Origin: Oscillospiraceae bacterium | GTDB lineage: Bacteria; Bacillota; Clostridia; Oscillospirales; Oscillospiraceae | NCBI GenBank assembly: GCA_017521875.1 | Contig: JAFXBH010000317.1 | Location: 1-14,932, forward strand | Direction: 5' to 3' | DNA: 14,932 nt | Shown here: in pieces, positions 6,024 through 14,630 of the stretch | Layout of the letters: the number at the start of each line of letters is the position of its first letter | Numbering within the stretch: position 1 is the stretch's first letter | Program-made: the position numbers and the translations under genes | The notes under the pieces: generated by a model | Told to the model about the DNA's origin: nothing | The model's database searches: none | Seen by the model: the letters and a program-made list of their open reading frames with translations, nothing else

Positions 6024-7496
6024 TCATTGCTGCAGCCGCCCATAAATCCGGGTCAGGCTGTATATTTTCTTTGCCAAAGCGTCGCTTGCAAAGTCGGGTG
6101 CGGCACGCCAAGTCCAGTTATGACCGGTTTGGGTGCCGGGGAAATTCATTCTTGCTTCCCCGCCCAATTCCAGATAGTCCTGCATCTGAACCATTGCCAG
6201 ATCTGCAATGCTGCTCAGGCACATCCGGATCACTCCCCATTGGGGGTCTGCCGGTTGGCCCATATAGTTTTTGACAAAGTTGATGGTTTGTTCGCTGCTC
6301 TCGGCAAACCACTGCTTAACCGGCATATTGTCGTGGGTGCCGATGTAGCAAACGGTATTTTTTTCGTGATTGTGGGGCAGATACAGGTTGCTTGCATCCC
6401 CATCAAAGGCAAATTCCAGCACCTTCATACCGGGATAGCCTGCATCCTGCCGCAATCTATGTACATCCTCCGTCAAGTATCCCAAATCCTCTGCGATCAT
6501 AGGAGTGTTGGGCAGACAGGTCTGTACGGCGCGGATGAAATCCATTCCCGGACCGGGCAGCCACTTGCCACCCTTGGCATTCTCTGCGCCGTAGGGAATG
6601 GCATAGTAACCGGCAAAGCCGCGAAAATGGTCAATGCGGATCACATCGTAGCGATTTGCCGCAGCCTGCAACCGCTGCAGCCACCAGCCGTAGCCGTCGG
6701 CCTTATGGGTTTCCCATCGGTAGAGGGGATTTCCCCATAACTGGCCATCTTCACTGAAGGCGTCCGGCGGACAGCCAGCCACTGCAGTGGGGGTGAGGGT
6801 TTCATCCAGGCAGAACATCTGCGGATTGCTCCACACATCCACCGAATCGTAGGGTACATAAATAGGCACATCGCCGATGATAGACACGCCTTTTTTGTGG
6901 GCGTATTCCCGGAGGTTTTCCCACTGGGTACTGAACAGATACTGGACAAAGCAGTGGAACTGCACTTCCTCTTTCCATTCCTTCCGTACCTGCCAGATGG
7001 CTTCCGGTTCGCGGAATCTGACGCCCTCCGGCCAGGCATACCAGGGTTTCCCGCCATAGGCCTCTTTCAGCGCCATATACAGCGCGTAATCCGAGAGCCA
7101 ATAGGCATTTTCCCGGTAGAATTTCTCCAAATCATCATTGCGGGCAAACCGGGCATAGGCTTTCCGCAGCACCGACAGTTTATGGGTATACAGCAGGCCA
7201 AAATCCACCCTGCTCTCGTCATCGCCCCAATTGCAGGCGGTGATCTCATCTTCTTCCAGCAGACCCTCCTCCACCAGCAAATCCAAATCAATCAGATAAT
7301 GGTTGCCGGCAAAGGTAGAACAGGACTGGTAGGGAGAATCCCCATAGCCGGTGGGAGTAAGCGGCAAAACCTGCCAATACGTTTGCCCGGCCTTTTCCAG
7401 AAAGTCCACAAATTTATAAGACTCCTTGCCCAGTGTGCCTACACCGTAGGGACCGGGTAAGGAGGTAATGTGCATTAAGATGCCGCTTGCGCGCAT
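6024..7496 (-). CDS. malQ: 4-alpha-glucanotransferase (amylomaltase, GH77)
   Basis: 490 residues. It transfers alpha-1,4-glucan segments between maltodextrins, releasing glucose and making longer chains for GlgP. The family N-terminus RASGILMHITSLPGPYGVGTLG is intact. Catalytic residues are visible: Asp in VIRIDHFRGF (about 289, nucleophile), Glu in MIAEDLG (about 336, acid/base) and Asp in IGTHDN (about 389, transition-state stabiliser). Length is typical of GH77. The start at 7496 has GAGAGGG about 7 bases upstream; an ATG five codons earlier (7511) and the longer frame to 7574 are less likely because conserved sequence begins at MRASG. First gene of the malQ-glgP pair, preceded by a possible promoter and a structured leader. 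Confidence 0.95.
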   Translation of the reverse strand: MRASGILMHITSLPGPYGVGTLGKESYKFVDFLEKAGQTYWQVLPLTPTGYGDSPYQSCSTFAGNHYLIDLDLLVEEGLLEEDEITACNWGDDESRVDFGLLYTHKLSVLRKAYARFARNDDLEKFYRENAYWLSDYALYMALKEAYGGKPWYAWPEGVRFREPEAIWQVRKEWKEEVQFHCFVQYLFSTQWENLREYAHKKGVSIIGDVPIYVPYDSVDVWSNPQMFCLDETLTPTAVAGCPPDAFSEDGQLWGNPLYRWETHKADGYGWWLQRLQAAANRYDVIRIDHFRGFAGYYAIPYGAENAKGGKWLPGPGMDFIRAVQTCLPNTPMIAEDLGYLTEDVHRLRQDAGYPGMKVLEFAFDGDASNLYLPHNHEKNTVCYIGTHDNMPVKQWFAESSEQTINFVKNYMGQPADPQWGVIRMCLSSIADLAMVQMQDYLELGGEARMNFPGTQTGHNWTWRAAPDFASDALAKKIYSLTRIYGRLQQ

Positions 7497-7502
7497 AGAT
7501 TT

Positions 7503-7590
7503 CCCTCTCATACAGCAGTGTATGGCGCTTCTTTTACAATGGTTCCCAGTATCTCCAAAAACAGGTGGAGGCATACCTACCCTGCGCCAT
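7503..7590 (-). promoter_or_regulatory. Structured 5' leader of malQ-glgP, candidate cis-regulatory RNA
   Basis: On the minus-strand RNA three helices can form. P1: AUGGCGC/GCGCCAU (7584-7590 with 7522-7528), 7 bp. P2 inside it: GGUAU-bulge-CUCC with GGAGAUACU (7573-7577 and 7567-7570 with 7548-7556), 9 bp with a 2-base bulge and 10-base loop. P3: AUACA/UGUAU hairpin (7510-7523) overlapping the last two bases of P1 and lying just before the ribosome site. The predicted 5' end is only a few bases before P1. I do not recognise a known riboswitch class. Confidence 0.45.
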
Positions 7591-7602
7591 TTTTCCTATC
7601 TA

Positions 7603-7631
7603 AGAGTAATATGATTTTGCCGTTTTGTCAA
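7603..7631 (-). promoter_or_regulatory. Probable malQ-glgP promoter
   Basis: Perfect -35 TTGACA (7626-7631, minus strand), 17-base spacer, -10 TACTCT (7603-7608), a 4/6 match. The predicted start near 7596 gives a leader of about 100 bases before malQ. The weak -10 would fit an activated promoter. Confidence 0.5.
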
Positions 7632-7831
7632 GGAAAACCACCGCTTCTACAGAAAATTCGACATTTTCGCAACAAGTTGGGTATTTCTCTGTAAATTTGT
7701 GGAAAATCCTACAAATGTTTTCTAAAAAACCGTCTTTTCCCACCTTTCTGTTTTCGCAGAAAACAGGTATGACCCATAAGTGAATTTTTCTTAAATTTCT
7801 TGCAAACAGGGTAGAACTGGAGAGGAAATTG

Positions 7832-7840
7832 TGGTATAAT
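7832..7840 (+). promoter_or_regulatory. Extended -10 promoter of the U32-maf-mre operon
   Basis: TGG then TATAAT (7835-7840), a perfect extended -10 element, about 40 bases before the U32 start. The -35 region at the right distance is weak (TAGAAC at 7812-7817), as is common for extended -10 promoters. Confidence 0.7.
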
Positions 7841-7879
7841 GTGTGCAAATATACCTTTTATCTTTGGAGAGAGAGAATT

Positions 7880-9958
7880 ATGCTGGAACTTTTAGCACCG
7901 GCAGGGTCTATGGAGGCTTTGCAGGCCGCCGTGCAAAACGGCGCAAATGCAGTATATTTGGGCTGCGGGCAGTTTAATGCCCGGCAGAGCGCCAAGAATT
8001 TTACCCCTCAGGCGCTGGTAGAAGCCGTAAAATACTGCCATATCCGCGGTGTAGCCGTTCATCTGACCGTGAACACATTGGTGTCCGATCGGGAATGTGA
8101 CGAAGCCGTGGCGCTGATCCGTCACGCTGCCAATGCCGGGGTGGACGCCTTTATCGTGCAGGACTTAAGTGTTGCTGAATTGTGCAAGCAGATTGCGCCC
8201 CACATTCCCCGCCACGGTTCTACCCAAATGACCGTCCATTCTCTGCCCGGCGTACAGTTCTGCGCCGGTATGGGTATGTCCCGGGTGGTTCTGAGCCGGG
8301 AACTGAATCGGGATGAAATTCGCTACATCTGCGCCAACTCTCCTATCGAAATTGAAGTATTCGGCCACGGCGCGCTGTGTATGGGCTACTCCGGTCAGTG
8401 CTATCTGTCTGCGGCCATTGGCGGCCGTTCCGGTAACCGGGGACGCTGCGCCCAGCCTTGCCGGCAGAGTTACGGCTACAACCGTTGGGAGAACAAGTAC
8501 CCCCTGAGTCTGAAAGACAACTGCACCGTTGAATTTGTGAAGGAACTGGAAGATATGGGCGTTGCCTCCCTGAAACTGGAAGGCCGTATGAAGCGGCCGG
8601 AGTATGTGGCTGCGGTGACCGGTGTGTACCGGCAGGCCATCGATTCCGGCAGAGTGACAAAGCCTATGATGGACCAGTTATCTACCGCATTTAACCGGCA
8701 GGGATTTACCAATTACTACGCCGGCAGGACCGGCAGCCATATGTTTGGCATTCGGGAGGACGCATCCGGCAACGAATCCTGGTACAGACAGATGCGTCAA
8801 ACCTATGAGGCTACGGAGAATCCCCTGGTACCGGTGGCTTTTGAAATGATCGTTCACACCGGCCAGTCTATACTGACCGTTACGGATGCAGACGGCCGCA
8901 CCTGTTCCCTGCAGGGACCGGCGCCGGAACCTGCCAGAAGTTTGGATCTGACCCACGATGCTTTGGCCTCCCGGCTCAGCAAAACCGGCGGTACGCCCTA
9001 CATCTGCGCACGGGTTCGTTCGGATATTGCGCCGGGACTGACCCTGTCTGCCGCAGTGATCAACGGCATGCGCCGGGATGTACTGAATCTGCTGACTGCC
9101 CAGCGGGCCCGTCGGGAAAACCCGACGCTCCGTCGGCCTGACAAGGTGGCGCATTATAAGGGCGTTTCTGAATCCCCCGCCCTGACAGTTCAGGTGACTA
9201 CCAAGGAGCAACTGACCCAGAAACTGCTGGATATCCATCCGGAAGTGCTGTATGTGCCCCTGCACATTTTGGCAGAAGACGACGGGCTTTGCCGAAAACT
9301 GGCCAGCAAAACCAATGTCTGCGCCGTTGCGCCCCGGATCGTCCACGATGGAGAACTGGCAAAATTCCAGTCTGATTTGCTGGCAGTAAAAAGCGCCGGC
9401 ATCCGGGAAGTGCTGATCGGCAACCTGGGTCTGTTGCTGCCGGTACGGGAGTGCGGTATGCATCCCCGGGGAGACTTTGGTCTGAATTTATACAATTCCC
9501 GCAGTGTCAACTGCGCCCGTTATCTGCAACTGCGGTCTGCCTGTCTCAGTTTTGAGATGACTCTGCCGCAGATCCGGGATGTAAGCAAGGGCGTTCCCTG
9601 TGAACTGCTGGTTTACGGACGGCTGCCTTTGATGATTACAGAAAACTGTCTGATCCGGGGCAAGACCGGTCAGTGCAGTTGTCATATCGCTGCCGCCCGG
9701 CTGACAGACAAGACCGGTGCGGAATTCCCCATTATCAAAGACGGAAATACCTGCCGCAGCGTTTTGCTGAACGGCAAAAAACTCTACTGGCTGGACCGGC
9801 AGGACGATCTGCGGCGGCTGGGTCTGTGGGCAACACGCCTGCTATTTACCACAGAAAGTGCCAAAGAAACAGACCGGATTCTGTCGGCCTACCGGGATCG
9901 CTTGCCCTTTGATCCCGGCGGCTGCACCAGAGGTCTGTATCTGCGCGGTGTAGAATAA
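7880..9958 (+). CDS. Long-form peptidase U32 family protein, RlhA-like (probable RNA hydroxylation)
   Basis: 692 residues. The N-terminus LELLAPAGSMEALQAAVQNGANAVYLG is the U32 barrel start. The family signature EVFGHGALCMGYSGQCYLS is at about 159-177, followed by GNRGRCAQPCRQ; Cys167, Cys174, Cys190 and Cys194 are candidates for the iron-sulfur ligands known in this family. A middle region (~300-400) corresponds to the DUF3656-type insert and the last part (ELLVYGRLPLMITENC...) to the extra C-terminal barrel half. This long architecture is that of RlhA (23S rRNA 5-hydroxycytidine synthesis) and not the short tRNA-acting TrhP. Old annotations say 'collagenase/protease', which is doubtful. The start at 7880 uses GGAGAGAG upstream; a longer frame to 7829 would overlap the promoter. 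maf follows after ~24 bases. Confidence 0.9.
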   Translation: MLELLAPAGSMEALQAAVQNGANAVYLGCGQFNARQSAKNFTPQALVEAVKYCHIRGVAVHLTVNTLVSDRECDEAVALIRHAANAGVDAFIVQDLSVAELCKQIAPHIPRHGSTQMTVHSLPGVQFCAGMGMSRVVLSRELNRDEIRYICANSPIEIEVFGHGALCMGYSGQCYLSAAIGGRSGNRGRCAQPCRQSYGYNRWENKYPLSLKDNCTVEFVKELEDMGVASLKLEGRMKRPEYVAAVTGVYRQAIDSGRVTKPMMDQLSTAFNRQGFTNYYAGRTGSHMFGIREDASGNESWYRQMRQTYEATENPLVPVAFEMIVHTGQSILTVTDADGRTCSLQGPAPEPARSLDLTHDALASRLSKTGGTPYICARVRSDIAPGLTLSAAVINGMRRDVLNLLTAQRARRENPTLRRPDKVAHYKGVSESPALTVQVTTKEQLTQKLLDIHPEVLYVPLHILAEDDGLCRKLASKTNVCAVAPRIVHDGELAKFQSDLLAVKSAGIREVLIGNLGLLLPVRECGMHPRGDFGLNLYNSRSVNCARYLQLRSACLSFEMTLPQIRDVSKGVPCELLVYGRLPLMITENCLIRGKTGQCSCHIAAARLTDKTGAEFPIIKDGNTCRSVLLNGKKLYWLDRQDDLRRLGLWATRLLFTTESAKETDRILSAYRDRLPFDPGGCTRGLYLRGVE

Positions 9959-9982
9959 CCGCCACCTATTGAAGGAGTTACT

Positions 9983-10558
9983 ATGCAACTGATTCTCGCA
10001 TCTCAATCCCCCCGTCGGAAAGAACTGATGGGTCTGTTTCACATTCCCTTTGCCATTCAGGTAGCCGATATCGACGAAACCATGGACGAAACCCTCCCTG
10101 CCTGTCAGGAGGTGGCCCGGGTTAGTCGTATGAAGGCAGAAGCCACACCCCACGGAGCAGACGATGTGGTCGTGGCCGCGGACACCATTGTGGTATGCGA
10201 TGGCAAGGTCTTGGGCAAGCCGAAAGATCCGACCGATGCCTACCGGATGCTGCGGTTGCTCTCCGGCAAAGACCATCAGGTCATGACCGGACTGACCGTT
10301 CTCCGAGGAGACGCCGCCACTGTCTGCACAGAAATCACGGACATTCACTTCCGGGAACTGACGGACAAGGAAATTTGGAACTATATCCGCTCCGGTGACC
10401 CGATGGACAAAGCCGGCAGTTACGGCATCCAGGGGGGCGCAGCCCTGTTTGTGGAGAGAATCGTTGGAGATTATTACAATGTGATGGGTCTTCCGGTATG
10501 TCGACTGGGTCAAATCTTGCGAGTCATCGCGCCGGAACTAATGGAGGAATCTGTATGA
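9983..10558 (+). CDS. maf: Maf family nucleoside triphosphate pyrophosphatase (dTTP/UTP-type)
   Basis: 191 residues. Maf proteins hydrolyse canonical or modified nucleoside triphosphates to monophosphates and are linked to septum/division control. Motifs: LASQSPRRKELM (about 5-16) for phosphate binding, VAADTIVV with Asp67, the GKVLGKPKD loop (about 74-82), and DKAGSYGIQG...VERIVGDYYNVMGLPV (about 142-172). SQSPRRKEL and the DKAGSYGIQG segment fit the dTTP/UTP-preferring YhdE-type group, not YceF. The ATG has GGAG about 8 bases before it. The stop overlaps the mreC start (ATGA at 10555-10558), indicating translational coupling to the shape genes, a linkage seen in many bacteria. Confidence 0.95.
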   Translation: MQLILASQSPRRKELMGLFHIPFAIQVADIDETMDETLPACQEVARVSRMKAEATPHGADDVVVAADTIVVCDGKVLGKPKDPTDAYRMLRLLSGKDHQVMTGLTVLRGDAATVCTEITDIHFRELTDKEIWNYIRSGDPMDKAGSYGIQGGAALFVERIVGDYYNVMGLPVCRLGQILRVIAPELMEESV

Positions 10559-11385
10559 AACGCTTTTTTACCAATCGCATACGGATCGTGCTGGTAACGG
10601 CTGTGTTATTGGCGGTAGTGCTGGCGGTGGTCAGTTCTCTGACCGGTATGAAACTGCCCCAGATGGTGGTGCAGGGTGTATTGACGCCTTTGCGCTCCGG
10701 CGTCAGCAAACTGTCTGACCGCTCCCAGCAACTGTATGATTATATTTTCCGGTATGAATCCCTGTTGGCAGAAAATCAGGCCCTGAAAGAGGAATTGGCC
10801 GCCATCGAAGACGAGGCCCGGGATGCCTATGCCACCAAGCAAGAAAACGAGCGGCTGCGAGCCGCCTTGGACTTGGTCAACGCCAACGAGGACTACAAAT
10901 TGGTAGATGCTTATATCATCTCCACCAGTTCTGCTGACTGGAGCAACACCTTTACTATCAACCGGGGCAGCAATGTGGGCATTACCGAGGGCATGTGCGC
11001 TATCACCGCCTATGGCGAACTGGTGGGTTTGGTCAGCGAAGTGGGTGTAAATTATGCGGTGGTCAAATCTGTGCTGGACTCCTCTTTGGAAATCAGCGCT
11101 ACCATTGCTGCATCCGGGCACAGCGGTATGGTGCAGGGTGGCTACGCCTCCGGTCTGGATGGCCTGCTGCGCATGAATTACCTACCCTCCTCTGCCACCA
11201 TTCGCAACCACGACCAGGTGGTGACCACCGGCTCTACGGTGTACCCCCGGAATCTGGTTTTGGGCCATGTGGTGGATGCCGGTTTTGACGACACCGGCGT
11301 TGCCAAGTACGCCCTTCTGCAGCCGGCCGTCGATGTACGGAGCCTGGAGCAAGTGTTCATCGTAACCGAATATAATGCCGGGTGA
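10555..11385 (+). CDS. mreC: Rod shape-determining protein MreC
   Basis: 276 residues. Single-pass membrane protein that links the elongation PBP to MreB/MreD during side-wall synthesis. N-terminal basic residues, one membrane helix at about 11-28, a coiled coil at about 60-110 (AENQALKEELAAIEDEA...ENERLRAAL), then the extracellular beta-barrel domain pair with WSNTFTINRGSNVGITEGM at about 129-147 and DQVVTTG/YPRNLVLGHV further on. The start at 10555 is set by GGAGG inside the end of maf; the frame is open from 10498, but that would place the start far inside maf. mreD starts 6 bases after the stop. mreB is not upstream, unlike the common mreBCD order. Confidence 0.94.
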   Translation: MKRFFTNRIRIVLVTAVLLAVVLAVVSSLTGMKLPQMVVQGVLTPLRSGVSKLSDRSQQLYDYIFRYESLLAENQALKEELAAIEDEARDAYATKQENERLRAALDLVNANEDYKLVDAYIISTSSADWSNTFTINRGSNVGITEGMCAITAYGELVGLVSEVGVNYAVVKSVLDSSLEISATIAASGHSGMVQGGYASGLDGLLRMNYLPSSATIRNHDQVVTTGSTVYPRNLVLGHVVDAGFDDTGVAKYALLQPAVDVRSLEQVFIVTEYNAG

Positions 11386-11391
11386 TCGACT

Positions 11392-11970
11392 ATGGCAAAA
11401 AAGAGTGAATTTCGTCCGGACAAGCCCAGCACCTCCCTGCTGAGCCGTCTGATTCTCACCAAACAACAACGGAAAACCGCCCTGAAATGGACTTTTTATG
11501 CCGGTATTCTGATTGTTCTGTCCGTTTTGCAGGATGTGCTGCTGAGCCAGGTCCGTGTGCTGAATGCTACTACAGAACTGGTGCCTTGCGCCATTTTCCT
11601 CATCAGTATTTTGGAAGGCCTCCACAGCGGCAGCGTCTTTTCCCTTGTGGCAGGACTGCTGTATCTGTTCTCCGGCACAGCGCCGGGACCTTACTCTATG
11701 GTGGCTATCACTTTCCTGAGCGTAGGCGCTTGCATTTTCCGGCAGGCATTTCTGCAGGAGAGTTTCTCCTCCGCAGTCCTCTGCACATCTATGGCTATGG
11801 TCACCTATGTGACTGTGAATTTTCTGTTCGGCTGGTTCTTGGGACTGACTGTCCTGTCCCGGCTGTACGGTTTCTTCATTACTGCCGCTCTGTCCCTGGT
11901 GACAGTCCCCGTCCTCTACCCTGTTTTGAAAGCAATTAACGCCTTTGGAGGCTATTCATGGAAAGAATAA
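11392..11970 (+). CDS. mreD: Rod shape-determining protein MreD
   Basis: 192 residues. Integral membrane component of the elongasome. A basic cytoplasmic N-terminus of about 32 residues is followed by about five hydrophobic segments (about 34-52, 60-78, 88-105, 118-140, 150-180). Sequence conservation of MreD is low, so the call rests on length, multi-pass topology and position directly between mreC and the PBP2 gene. The ribosome site is weak (GGGTGAT just before the ATG), suggesting coupling with mreC. Its 3' end overlaps the mrdA start by 13 bases. Confidence 0.88.
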   Translation: MAKKSEFRPDKPSTSLLSRLILTKQQRKTALKWTFYAGILIVLSVLQDVLLSQVRVLNATTELVPCAIFLISILEGLHSGSVFSLVAGLLYLFSGTAPGPYSMVAITFLSVGACIFRQAFLQESFSSAVLCTSMAMVTYVTVNFLFGWFLGLTVLSRLYGFFITAALSLVTVPVLYPVLKAINAFGGYSWKE

Positions 11971-14054
11971 GCAAAGTTCGCGCCAGCATCGTTCTGCTGG
12001 TCTTTGCGATCATTCTGGGATTTTTCTCCCTGAAACTTTATGATCTGCAGATCATCGAAACCGGTGGCAGTACCAATAACCAAGCCACCTTTACCACCCT
12101 GACCCGGGTGAAAGCAGCCCGGGGTGATATTCTGGATAAAAACGGCAACCTGCTGGTGAGCAACCGGGCCAGTTATGACCTGAATATTAACCACTATGTG
12201 CTGCTGACCGCCAAGGGCACCAACGACAACCTCCTGCGGCTGGTAAAGCGCTGTGAAGAGGTGGGCATTGCGTACACCGAGCATTTCCCCGTTTCCCAGG
12301 AACGTCCTTTTACCTACACGCTGGATCAGCAGAATGCTATTTGGCAGGGGTATTTTCAGGAGTTCCTCAACTATATGGAAGACCTGGACTCGGATATCAC
12401 CGCCCCTCTGCTGGTGGAAAAACTTCGTGACAAATACGATATCCCCGCAGAATGGACGGACGACGAAGCCAGAAAGGTCATCGGTCTTTTGTATGAGATG
12501 ACTCTGCGTAAATGCGTGAGCAGTCTTCCCATCTATGTCTTCCTTACAGATGCCAGCGATGCGGAACTGTCCGCCATCGTAGAACTGAACATCCCGGGCA
12601 TGAAAGTAGAAGCCTCTACTGTGCGGGAGTACAACACCGTATATGCCGCTCACATCTTGGGGTATGTGGGTGCGATGAATGCGGAGCAGTGGGAATACTA
12701 CAAGAATATTCCCGGCTACGATATGGACGCCCAGGTGGGTCAGGACGGCCTGGAGGCGGTTTATGAAGAATTCCTCCACGGCATCGACGGCTGGCGGGAA
12801 GATACCGTCACCACCGACGGCACCCTGGTTTCTTCCAAGTTCCGGCAAGAGCCCAAGGCCGGCTCCAATGTGGAAGTTTCCATCGACCTGAATATTCAGA
12901 TGGCCGGCGAAGACCGGATGGCCCAGGTGATTGAAGACCTGAAAAAACCGGACGCCAACGGCAAACTGAAGGACGGTCACGACGCCGAAGGCGGCGCTTT
13001 CGTGGCTATGGATGTAAAAACCGGTCAACTGTTGGCCTGTGGCAGTTATCCCACTTACGATCTGAACAACTTCTTTGATAATTACGAAGAACTGGCCAAG
13101 AACGAATTGAAGCCCCTCTACAATCGGGCGTTGCTGGCCACCTATCCCCCCGGTTCTACCTATAAAATGACCACGATGATTGCGGCCATGAACGCCAAAC
13201 TGATTGATTCTGAGACCGTGATCCGAGATCAGGGTGTTTTCCAGAAGATTCCCAACTTCCCCGTTTCCTGTCTGCAATGGACCAACTACGGCGGCACTCA
13301 CGGCAATGTAAACGCCGCCAAATCCCTGATGGTCTCCTGCAACTACTATTACTATGAACTGGGTTACCGGCTGTACAATTACAGCACCGACTATATGGAC
13401 GAAGTGGCCAAGGGTCTGGGTCTGGGCGAACGCACCGGCGTGGAACTGCCGGAGTATATCGGTCATCGGGCCAATGCAGAGACCAAGGCAGAGATCCATG
13501 TGGGTGACGACAAAGCCTGGTATCAGGGTGACTCTGTGCTGGCCGCCATCGGTCAGTCGGAAAACCGCTTTACGCCCATTCAACTCTGCTCCTACGCCGC
13601 CACACTGGCCAACCGGGGCAACCGGTATAAAGCCACCTTTATGAGCCGGGTGGTGTCCTCGGATTACCGGGAACTGTTAGACGAGAACAAGCCGGAACTG
13701 TTGAGCCATATGGACATCTCCGACGAGGCCTATAAGACCTACAAGGAAGGTATGTATATGGTCACCCAGGCCACTTCCGCTGACTGGGGTACTGCTTACT
13801 CCACCTTCGGGAACTATCCCATTAAGATTGCAGCCAAGACCGGTACGGCAGAAACCGGCATCAACGGCACTTCCGCTAATGGCGCATTTATCTGCTTTGC
13901 GCCTCTGGATGATCCCCAGATCGCCATCGCCGTATATGTAGAAAAGGGCGGTCACGGCTCTACTCTGGCCTCCATCGCAAAGAGTATGCTGGATGTGTAC
14001 TTTGATGTGGGCGAAGTGGGCGATGTGAACTCCTTCGAAAATCAAATCAGTTAA
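11958..14054 (+). CDS. mrdA: Class B penicillin-binding protein 2, elongation transpeptidase
   Basis: 698 residues. It cross-links peptidoglycan during side-wall growth, working with RodA and MreCD. One N-terminal membrane helix at about 9-26, then the PBP dimerisation/pedestal region with AARGDILDKNGNLL (about 54-67) and REYNTVYAAHILGYVG (about 223-238). The transpeptidase domain follows, with active-site S400-T-Y-K403 (PPGSTYK), S460-C-N462 as the SxN motif, and K627-T-G629 (AAKTGTAE). All three catalytic motifs are intact. The start at 11958 has GGAGG a few bases upstream inside mreD. Last gene of the operon; rodA is not in the window. Divergence between SpoVD/PBP2b-type and PBP2 proteins is hard to judge, but linkage to mreCD and the lack of PASTA repeats favour PBP2. 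Confidence 0.94.
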   Translation: MERISKVRASIVLLVFAIILGFFSLKLYDLQIIETGGSTNNQATFTTLTRVKAARGDILDKNGNLLVSNRASYDLNINHYVLLTAKGTNDNLLRLVKRCEEVGIAYTEHFPVSQERPFTYTLDQQNAIWQGYFQEFLNYMEDLDSDITAPLLVEKLRDKYDIPAEWTDDEARKVIGLLYEMTLRKCVSSLPIYVFLTDASDAELSAIVELNIPGMKVEASTVREYNTVYAAHILGYVGAMNAEQWEYYKNIPGYDMDAQVGQDGLEAVYEEFLHGIDGWREDTVTTDGTLVSSKFRQEPKAGSNVEVSIDLNIQMAGEDRMAQVIEDLKKPDANGKLKDGHDAEGGAFVAMDVKTGQLLACGSYPTYDLNNFFDNYEELAKNELKPLYNRALLATYPPGSTYKMTTMIAAMNAKLIDSETVIRDQGVFQKIPNFPVSCLQWTNYGGTHGNVNAAKSLMVSCNYYYYELGYRLYNYSTDYMDEVAKGLGLGERTGVELPEYIGHRANAETKAEIHVGDDKAWYQGDSVLAAIGQSENRFTPIQLCSYAATLANRGNRYKATFMSRVVSSDYRELLDENKPELLSHMDISDEAYKTYKEGMYMVTQATSADWGTAYSTFGNYPIKIAAKTGTAETGINGTSANGAFICFAPLDDPQIAIAVYVEKGGHGSTLASIAKSMLDVYFDVGEVGDVNSFENQIS

Positions 14055-14089
14055 AAAATTCCCCCGGAACTTTTCGTTCCGGGGGAATT
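14053..14089. terminator. Shared terminator between mrdA and the convergent DUF2284 gene
   Basis: A perfect 14-base stem AATTCCCCCGGAAC/GTTCCGGGGGAATT (14057-14070 with 14076-14089) has a TTTTC loop. In the minus direction it is followed by six T residues (the A-run at 14053-14058), a strong terminator for the DUF2284 gene. In the plus direction the tail is only CTCTTT, so termination of the mre operon may be less complete. Confidence 0.9.
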
Positions 14090-14093
14090 CTCT

Positions 14094-14630
14094 TTAGAAA
14101 AACAACAGCGAATACCAGGTAACGATATTCTCGCCGTACTGGAACACCAGTCCGTTTTCCTCCAAGGTGGGGATCAGATTGATGCCGTGGCTCTCCACGC
14201 AGGGGTGCATTCTGTCCGGATGGCGGCAAGGCTGTCCATCCAGCCAGGCGCACCGCTGGCACTCCGCGCAGGCCTCCGTAGACAGCACATAGGGGTCTAC
14301 ACCCTGTTGCCGGAAGAAATCCCGCACCTGATTGGTGATCGTTTCGTGGGCGGGGCGGGTTGCCAATGTTTCGTCAATATTGGCGATATCCTGCACCTCG
14401 GCGATGGTTCCGATCATCAGGCAGCCGGAATAGTTACGGCATTTTTTCTCACATTCTGCCACCTCGCCCACTGCCGGGGGGCAAGCCCATGTTTTATTAT
14501 ACATCGGACATTCTGCGGTACAGATGTAGCGGATTCTTTGGGAGAATTCCAATCCATCGGGGTCAATAAAACTGTAAAAATACAAAGGCAATTCCGACAG
14601 TTGCTGCTCTAATTTCTCTAAATCCATCAT
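14094..14630 (-). CDS. DUF2284 cysteine-rich metal-binding protein
   Basis: 178 residues. Small cytoplasmic protein of unknown role, expected to bind a metal or iron-sulfur cluster. Two cysteine groups are clear: C37-x3-C41-x8-C50 (CTAECPMYNKTWACPP) with C60, C64 and C70, and C121-x2-C124-x2-C127 with C135 and C144 (CAECQRCAWLDGQPCRHP). This spacing and the TWACPP and PCRHP pieces identify the DUF2284 family. The first of two adjacent ATGs is chosen because GGAGG lies 7 bases before it. It overlaps the stop of the phosphatase gene as ATGA, so the two are translated together. Ends just before the shared terminator. Confidence 0.9.
   Translation of the reverse strand: MMDLEKLEQQLSELPLYFYSFIDPDGLEFSQRIRYICTAECPMYNKTWACPPAVGEVAECEKKCRNYSGCLMIGTIAEVQDIANIDETLATRPAHETITNQVRDFFRQQGVDPYVLSTEACAECQRCAWLDGQPCRHPDRMHPCVESHGINLIPTLEENGLVFQYGENIVTWYSLLFF

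Larger units (their letters stand above)
7497..7879. other. Divergent intergenic region between malQ and the U32-mre operon
   Basis: 383 bases, much more AT-rich than the genes on either side. It holds the malQ leader and promoter (7503-7631, minus) and the U32 promoter (7835-7840, plus). In the middle is the inverted repeat CTGTTTTC-GCA-GAAAACAG (7748-7766), 8-base arms with a 3-base centre, which could be an operator or part of a transcript end. A minus-strand frame of 82 codons (7600-7848) crosses the region but has no family features and overlaps both promoters, so I do not call it. Confidence 0.6.

Noticed and set aside
7600..7848. Minus-strand frame of 82 codons upstream of malQ
   Set aside because: Overlaps the malQ promoter and the divergent U32 promoter, has no ribosome site or recognisable features.
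11952..13583. Minus-strand frame of 543 codons
   Set aside because: Antisense to mrdA with its three intact transpeptidase motifs; no family character.
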